Assembly: GCA_028696365.1 (NCBI GenBank)
Contig: JAQVHG010000094.1
Coordinates: 1-8,223, forward strand
Length of the DNA: 8,223 nucleotides
Source of the DNA: Methanofollis sp.
GTDB taxonomy: Archaea > Halobacteriota > Methanomicrobia > Methanomicrobiales > Methanofollaceae
Reading direction: 5' to 3'
The notes under the pieces are model-generated. The model saw nothing but the letters and a program-made list of their open reading frames with translations, had not been told where the DNA came from and made no database searches. Each line of letters starts with the position of its first letter. Position 1 is the first letter of the stretch. The position numbers and the translations under genes were made by a program. Positions 5,092 through 8,223 of this stretch are shown here, in pieces.

Positions 5092-6903
5092 CTACTTCCC
5101 CCAGAAGGGGTTGTCCTTCCGCCGGATCGTAGTATACTCCTCAAGCACCTCGCGCGTCCCAGGATTCAGATTGGAGAACATCTCTGTTTCGAGCACTTTC
5201 ACGTGATTTTCTGGGATATGGACGTAAAATTCGTCGTTTTCGTTAATCTGCCGACCTACAGTGGCACCTTCGATCGCGACCGCAACCTCGGCCCCCTCGT
5301 CTGCCGCCGGGACATTCTCCTGCTCGACCTGGATGGTCTTAACGGTTCCGACCCCTTTGCCGTCTTTGCGCATCAACCGCACACCTGCTCTTAATTTTCC
5401 ACCTAGCACCCTGATCCCAACCACCGCCGGGTTGCTCTGCCTGAAGATGCAGCCTTCCAGGATGCGAATCTTGGCCGGCAGGATGATCCGTTCAAAGCGT
5501 GCCGCCTCGATCTTGCGTTTCTGTTCCTCAGCCCACTCAGTGTAGTCGTCGATGAGCTGGTAGATGACGTCGCCAGGGAAGACCGAGACCTTGCAGGCGG
5601 GTTGTTTGAGAATATCGAGGGCGTCAGGGAGGATGGGAGTATTGAAGGCGAGGAGGACGGCATTTAAGGGGTCCTTTATCGTATCAACCTCGATAAGGTC
5701 ATGTCTGCTGACCGGGCCGACCTCTGCCTTCATGATCTTGATCCCGTGCCCTTCGAGTTCTTTGGCAAGGGCCTCAAGTGCACCGATGGTGTCGGCCTTG
5801 ATGAAGATCCCCTCGTCTGAGAGGGTGACATGGATCTCTTCGACCTCGCGGCGGACCTCTTCGTTGATCTCGTCGATCTCGTCGGCACTTGGGATGGCCC
5901 GTATCGGTGAGCCTGAGATGACAGTGTCGAGTCTGGGGGCGGCGACTTTGATCCCCGCAGCAGCGGTGACCGACCTGACCCGCTCAAACTTCTCCTCGAC
6001 CAGGATCTCAGACATGGGCCTGGGCTTGAGGAGGGAGCGGACCTTGGTGTTGATCACGCCGTCAGAGGAGGCGACCGCGATCTCGTCGCCGACCACAAGG
6101 GTGCCGTCATAGAGAATGACGTCAAGGGTCATCCCAAGACCGCGCTCCTCTTTCACCTCGAGGACGGTCCCTGCCCCTGGGCCATCGACCTCAACCTCGA
6201 GCGCTTCGGTCAGGTAGCGCTGGGCAAGTCCGATGAGCATGAGGAGGAGGTCGGGCACGCCTTCGCCGGTGACCCCTGAGACCGGGACGATGGCGATGTT
6301 CCTGGAAAAGTCAGAGACCCGGTCGAAGCGTTCACAGTTGAAACCTTTCTCTGAGAGGGTGCCGATCAACTCGTAAGTCTTGTTCTCCAGGTCCATCTTG
6401 ACGCGGTCGCCCTGCGCCTCGAAGGTCTTTCTGAAGGGTGCGTTGGTGTTCACCCGCCACCCGTGGATCCGGTCGATCTTGGTGGCAGCCACGACAAAGG
6501 GGGTGCGGCAGGCCCTGAGGATCTCAAGGGCCTCGATGGTCTGCGGCTGGAAGCCTTCGTTGATGTCCACGACCAGGATGGCCATGTCGGCGAGGGCACC
6601 GCCACGGGCGCGGAGGGTCGTGAAGGCGTGGTGGCCGGGGGTGTCGATGAAGAGCAGGCCTGGGACGTTGATCTTGATCTTTTCAAATGCGCCGCTCATC
6701 TTCTGGATGGCTTCGAGGGGGACGACTGTCGCCCCGATATGCTGGGTGATCGCCCCGGCCTCGCCGGCGGTCACCGAGGAGCCGCGGATCCAGTCGAGGA
6801 GTGAGGTCTTGCCATGGTCGACGTGCCCGAGGACGCAGACGATCGGCGTCCTGATCTTTGATCCTTCGCTCTTCTGTGATTGCTTTTTTTTCTTCTTGCC
6901 CAT
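5092..6903 (-). CDS. infB: Translation initiation factor aIF5B (IF2-like GTPase)
   Basis: This 603-residue protein is archaeal aIF5B, which promotes ribosomal subunit joining and is the homologue of bacterial IF2. The GTPase domain holds G1 GHVDHGKT (26-33), a G2 region GAITQHIGA (50-58), G3 DTPGH (87-91), a G4-equivalent TKID (141-144) and a G5-like VSGVTGEG near 220. Domain II (starting around VLEVKEERGLGMTLDVIL), the alpha/beta domain III (EIHVTLSDEGIFIKADTIGALEAL) and the C-terminal domain IV beta-barrel (AVVGIRVLGGKLRAG) follow in order, and the end EEYTTIRRKDNPFWGK is typical. No intein is present. An in-frame GTG at 6924 exists, but the TATA box at 6931-6938 puts the start of transcription near 6908, downstream of that GTG, so ATG 6903 with its MGKKKKK start is chosen. 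Confidence 0.95.
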   Translation of the reverse strand: MGKKKKKQSQKSEGSKIRTPIVCVLGHVDHGKTSLLDWIRGSSVTAGEAGAITQHIGATVVPLEAIQKMSGAFEKIKINVPGLLFIDTPGHHAFTTLRARGGALADMAILVVDINEGFQPQTIEALEILRACRTPFVVAATKIDRIHGWRVNTNAPFRKTFEAQGDRVKMDLENKTYELIGTLSEKGFNCERFDRVSDFSRNIAIVPVSGVTGEGVPDLLLMLIGLAQRYLTEALEVEVDGPGAGTVLEVKEERGLGMTLDVILYDGTLVVGDEIAVASSDGVINTKVRSLLKPRPMSEILVEEKFERVRSVTAAAGIKVAAPRLDTVISGSPIRAIPSADEIDEINEEVRREVEEIHVTLSDEGIFIKADTIGALEALAKELEGHGIKIMKAEVGPVSRHDLIEVDTIKDPLNAVLLAFNTPILPDALDILKQPACKVSVFPGDVIYQLIDDYTEWAEEQKRKIEAARFERIILPAKIRILEGCIFRQSNPAVVGIRVLGGKLRAGVRLMRKDGKGVGTVKTIQVEQENVPAADEGAEVAVAIEGATVGRQINENDEFYVHIPENHVKVLETEMFSNLNPGTREVLEEYTTIRRKDNPFWGK

Positions 6904-6930
6904 TGGTTCGATGCCCCCTATCACACGCTG

Positions 6931-6938
6931 GTATATTC
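6931..6938 (-). promoter_or_regulatory. TATA box of aIF5B
   Basis: GAATATAC on the minus strand is centred about 31 bases before the ATG at 6903. Transcription would start some five bases ahead of the ATG, so the mRNA is nearly leaderless and the upstream GTG cannot be used from this promoter. Confidence 0.5.
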
Positions 6939-7121
6939 AACGCTCCCCTCTTCCTGGGTGGCGGCCGGCAACGGTTCTGGTTATTATGGTCTGAAGGGCC
7001 GGTACCGTCCTGACGCGCTCGCGAAACTCCTGTCTATGCAGGGTATCGGGATTTTGACTATATTAAGGTGCTTCACCCTATTAATGCTCTCCCGGTCTTG
7101 CGCACCCCCTCTGGATAGGGA

Positions 7122-7149
7122 CACTCCGCTTCCTGAATGCCCCGGAGTG
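7122..7149. repeat. CACTCCG/CGGAGTG inverted repeat
   Basis: A perfect 7-base inverted repeat with a 14-base spacer lies about 50 bases before tRNA-His, in the non-coding stretch between aIF5B and the tRNA. It is too far from the tRNA to be its core promoter. Its role is unknown. Confidence 0.35.
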
Positions 7150-7195
7150 ACGATAGGTTAATGTGCAGTGGGATACAATGTAGTAGAAGCCTTTT

Positions 7196-7269
7196 GCCGG
7201 GGTAGGGTAGTTTGGTCATCCTAGGGGATTGTGGATCCCCCGACCCGGGTTCAAATCTCGGCCCCGGCC
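7196..7269 (+). tRNA. tRNA-His (anticodon GTG)
   Basis: The cloverleaf folds completely. Acceptor GCCGGGG (7196-7202) pairs with CCCCGGC (7262-7268), with C73 at 7269. The D arm has A14, G18-G19 and A21. Anticodon stem GGGGA/TCCCC frames the loop TTGTGGA, with anticodon GTG reading CAC and CAT. The T arm CCGGG-TTCAAAT-CTCGG contains one G-T pair. CCA is not encoded. The base before the acceptor is T, so the extra G-1 needed opposite C73 by histidyl-tRNA synthetase must be added after transcription. There is no intron. A T-rich stretch (7271-7279) follows as terminator. Confidence 0.95.
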
Positions 7270-7339
7270 TCTTTCTTTTGTGTCATTCTCATGGGACGAG
7301 CGGAGGCGGTGTGCTTCAAAGAACCGCTTGAAACGTTGT

Positions 7340-7371
7340 TTCATCAGCGATTCTATTCATCAGCGATTCTA
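7340..7371. repeat. Perfect tandem duplication of a 16-bp unit
   Basis: TTCATCAGCGATTCTA occurs twice back to back (7340-7355 and 7356-7371). The first copy overlaps the right arm of the TGAAAC/GTTTCA hairpin. It is non-coding and probably a replication slippage product; only two copies exist. Confidence 0.85.
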
Positions 7372-7489
7372 TAGATCCGCACCTACGATCATGCATTCCA
7401 ATGGCAGAGCAGTTGATCTCCGTATTCACCCACCCGACCACGCAATGGCATTCTGTCCCCCCTCTGCAACCCCATCGGGGTGCACCATT

Positions 7490-7498
7490 TCTATATGA
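7490..7498 (+). promoter_or_regulatory. Candidate TATA box for the MMPL-type gene
   Basis: TCTATATGA is the best TATA-like element upstream of the ATG at 7629 and would give a leader of about 110 bases, long for an archaeal mRNA. A hairpin (ACCCC-ATC-GGGGT, 7469-7481) lies immediately before it. Confidence 0.3.
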
Positions 7499-7628
7499 TA
7501 TGATTGCCGATCTGTGAGAAGAAAAAACCACACCGATCCCCAGAGGCGGAGGTGCCAGGACAACCCGCCCGCAACGACTCACTCTTGAAGTATCGTCAGT
7601 GACCCCACACTCCAATGGACACCACACC

Positions 7629-8223
7629 ATGAAACGACTCTACGCCCTCCTCGCGGGGGCCATCAACACCCGGCCCTTCGCTGTGCTCGGAATCGCGGCG
7701 GCCGTCTTCATGCTCGCCCTCTTCGGCCTTACGATGGTGGGCATGCAGACCGGGGACGACACGTATATCGACAAGACCACGCCGCGGGGCGCCACCCTCG
7801 CCCATTACGTCGATACCTACGGTTCAGACGCCATCATGCTCATCTTCGAGAGCGACGATGTCACTGATCCCGAGGTGCTCGCCTATATCGAGAGCCTTGA
7901 GGCCGACCTCAGGAACGAGCAATATGTCGATCAGGTCTCTGGCATCCCTGACCTGATGAAAGAGGCGAACGGTGGGGTCATGCCCGCGTCACGAGGGGAA
8001 GTGAACGCCGTCCTGGCGCAGGCCCCGCCAGGCGCCCTCGACCGCTACCTTCCCTCCATGCTCATGACCATCGTCAGCATCACCATCGAACCGGGCGTGG
8101 CGAGCAGCGTCCAGGAGCAGGTGCTCGACAATGTCAGGACCGTCGTCGAGATCTCTGAGCCCCCCGCAGGCGTCGCGGTCACGGTCTCTGGAAGCCCGGC
8201 CTTCTCCCAGGAGATGGGCCAGG
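7629..8223 (+). CDS. RND-superfamily MMPL/HAE3-type transporter (N-terminal part)
   Basis: The frame runs for 198 codons off the right edge. It starts MKRLYALLAGAINTRPFAVL, with one hydrophobic helix at about residues 17-39 (FAVLGIAAAVFMLALFGLTMVGM), followed by an extracytoplasmic domain: the GDDTYIDKTTPRGA turn, then DTYGSDAIMLIFESDDVTDPEVLAYIESLEADL, a pattern seen at the start of archaeal HAE3 (hydrophobe/amphiphile efflux-3, MMPL-like) proteins, in which a strand of the porter domain follows the first helix. Full members have around 700-800 residues in two repeats of six helices, and use the proton or ion gradient; substrates of archaeal ones are generally unknown. The ATG at 7629 has no Shine-Dalgarno sequence; an in-frame GTG at 7599 is possible but gives an unlikely His-rich extension. 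Confidence 0.85.
   Translation, partial: MKRLYALLAGAINTRPFAVLGIAAAVFMLALFGLTMVGMQTGDDTYIDKTTPRGATLAHYVDTYGSDAIMLIFESDDVTDPEVLAYIESLEADLRNEQYVDQVSGIPDLMKEANGGVMPASRGEVNAVLAQAPPGALDRYLPSMLMTIVSITIEPGVASSVQEQVLDNVRTVVEISEPPAGVAVTVSGSPAFSQEMGQ

Larger units (their letters stand above)
7270..7628. other. Gene-free region before the MMPL-type gene
   Basis: In these 359 bases I see no gene. They hold the tRNA terminator (CTTTCTTTT, 7271-7279), two small hairpins (GCGGT 7306-7310 with ACCGC 7323-7327; TGAAAC 7329-7334 with GTTTCA 7338-7343), a 16-bp tandem duplication, a hairpin at 7466-7483, a TATA-like TCTATATGA (7490-7498) and a Shine-Dalgarno-like GGAGGTG (7548-7554) without a nearby start codon. 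Confidence 0.6.

Noticed and set aside
5092..6903. Intein in aIF5B
   Set aside because: The G-domain and other domains are contiguous with no inserted block, and the length is normal.
6904..6924. GTG at 6924 as start of aIF5B
   Set aside because: It would add seven poorly fitting residues and lies upstream of the transcription start predicted from the TATA box at 6931-6938.
7340..7371. CRISPR array
   Set aside because: Only two 16-bp units directly abut with no spacers, so it is a tandem duplication. No other regular repeats occur in the window.

Overview
The window reads as a piece of a methanogenic archaeon's chromosome, most likely from the Methanomicrobiales; the genus cannot be fixed from the sequence alone. 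The evidence is an archaeal-type gene set (SRP19, ribosomal proteins S8e and S6e, translation factor aIF5B, a HypB nickel chaperone, a DUF2240 protein), TATA-box promoters 25-28 bases ahead of starts, a tRNA without encoded CCA, and GC-rich coding sequence. It is a core-genome stretch with one AT-richer, accessory-looking gene.

Layout. Positions 1-369 (minus) hold SRP19 followed, with a 4-base overlap, by the start of a PHP-domain phosphoesterase that leaves the window. Facing away is hypB (424-1071, plus). One palindromic TATA box lies exactly midway between the SRP19 and hypB start codons. S8e (1156-1533, plus) comes next; its only possible start is an AUA codon behind a strong Shine-Dalgarno sequence. 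A 459-base gene-free stretch follows, with a T8 tract and a very stable GC-rich hairpin. A DsrE-superfamily protein (1993-2331, minus) faces away from a two-gene operon (2499-3385, plus) of an unrecognised protein and a DUF2240 protein. At 3529-4227 (plus) lies the AT-richer gene: a single-pass membrane protein with a RadC-like JAB/JAMM domain. A 387-base hairpin-rich gap separates it from the minus-strand block of aIF5B (6903-5092) and S6e (5019-4615), each with its own TATA box. tRNA-His(GUG) is at 7196-7269 (plus). After another 359-base gap with a 16-bp tandem duplication, a large RND/MMPL-type (HAE3-like) membrane protein begins at 7629 and runs off the end.

How the genes relate. Most of the window serves protein synthesis and targeting: S8e, S6e, aIF5B, tRNA-His and SRP19. 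HypB supplies nickel for [NiFe]-hydrogenase maturation, which fits a hydrogenotrophic methanogen, but no other hyp or hydrogenase gene is present. I see no clear multi-gene novel system. The points most worth checking are the AUA start of S8e, the symmetric bidirectional and apparently leaderless SRP19/hypB promoter, and the membrane-anchored JAMM-like protein with an enlarged metal-site loop.
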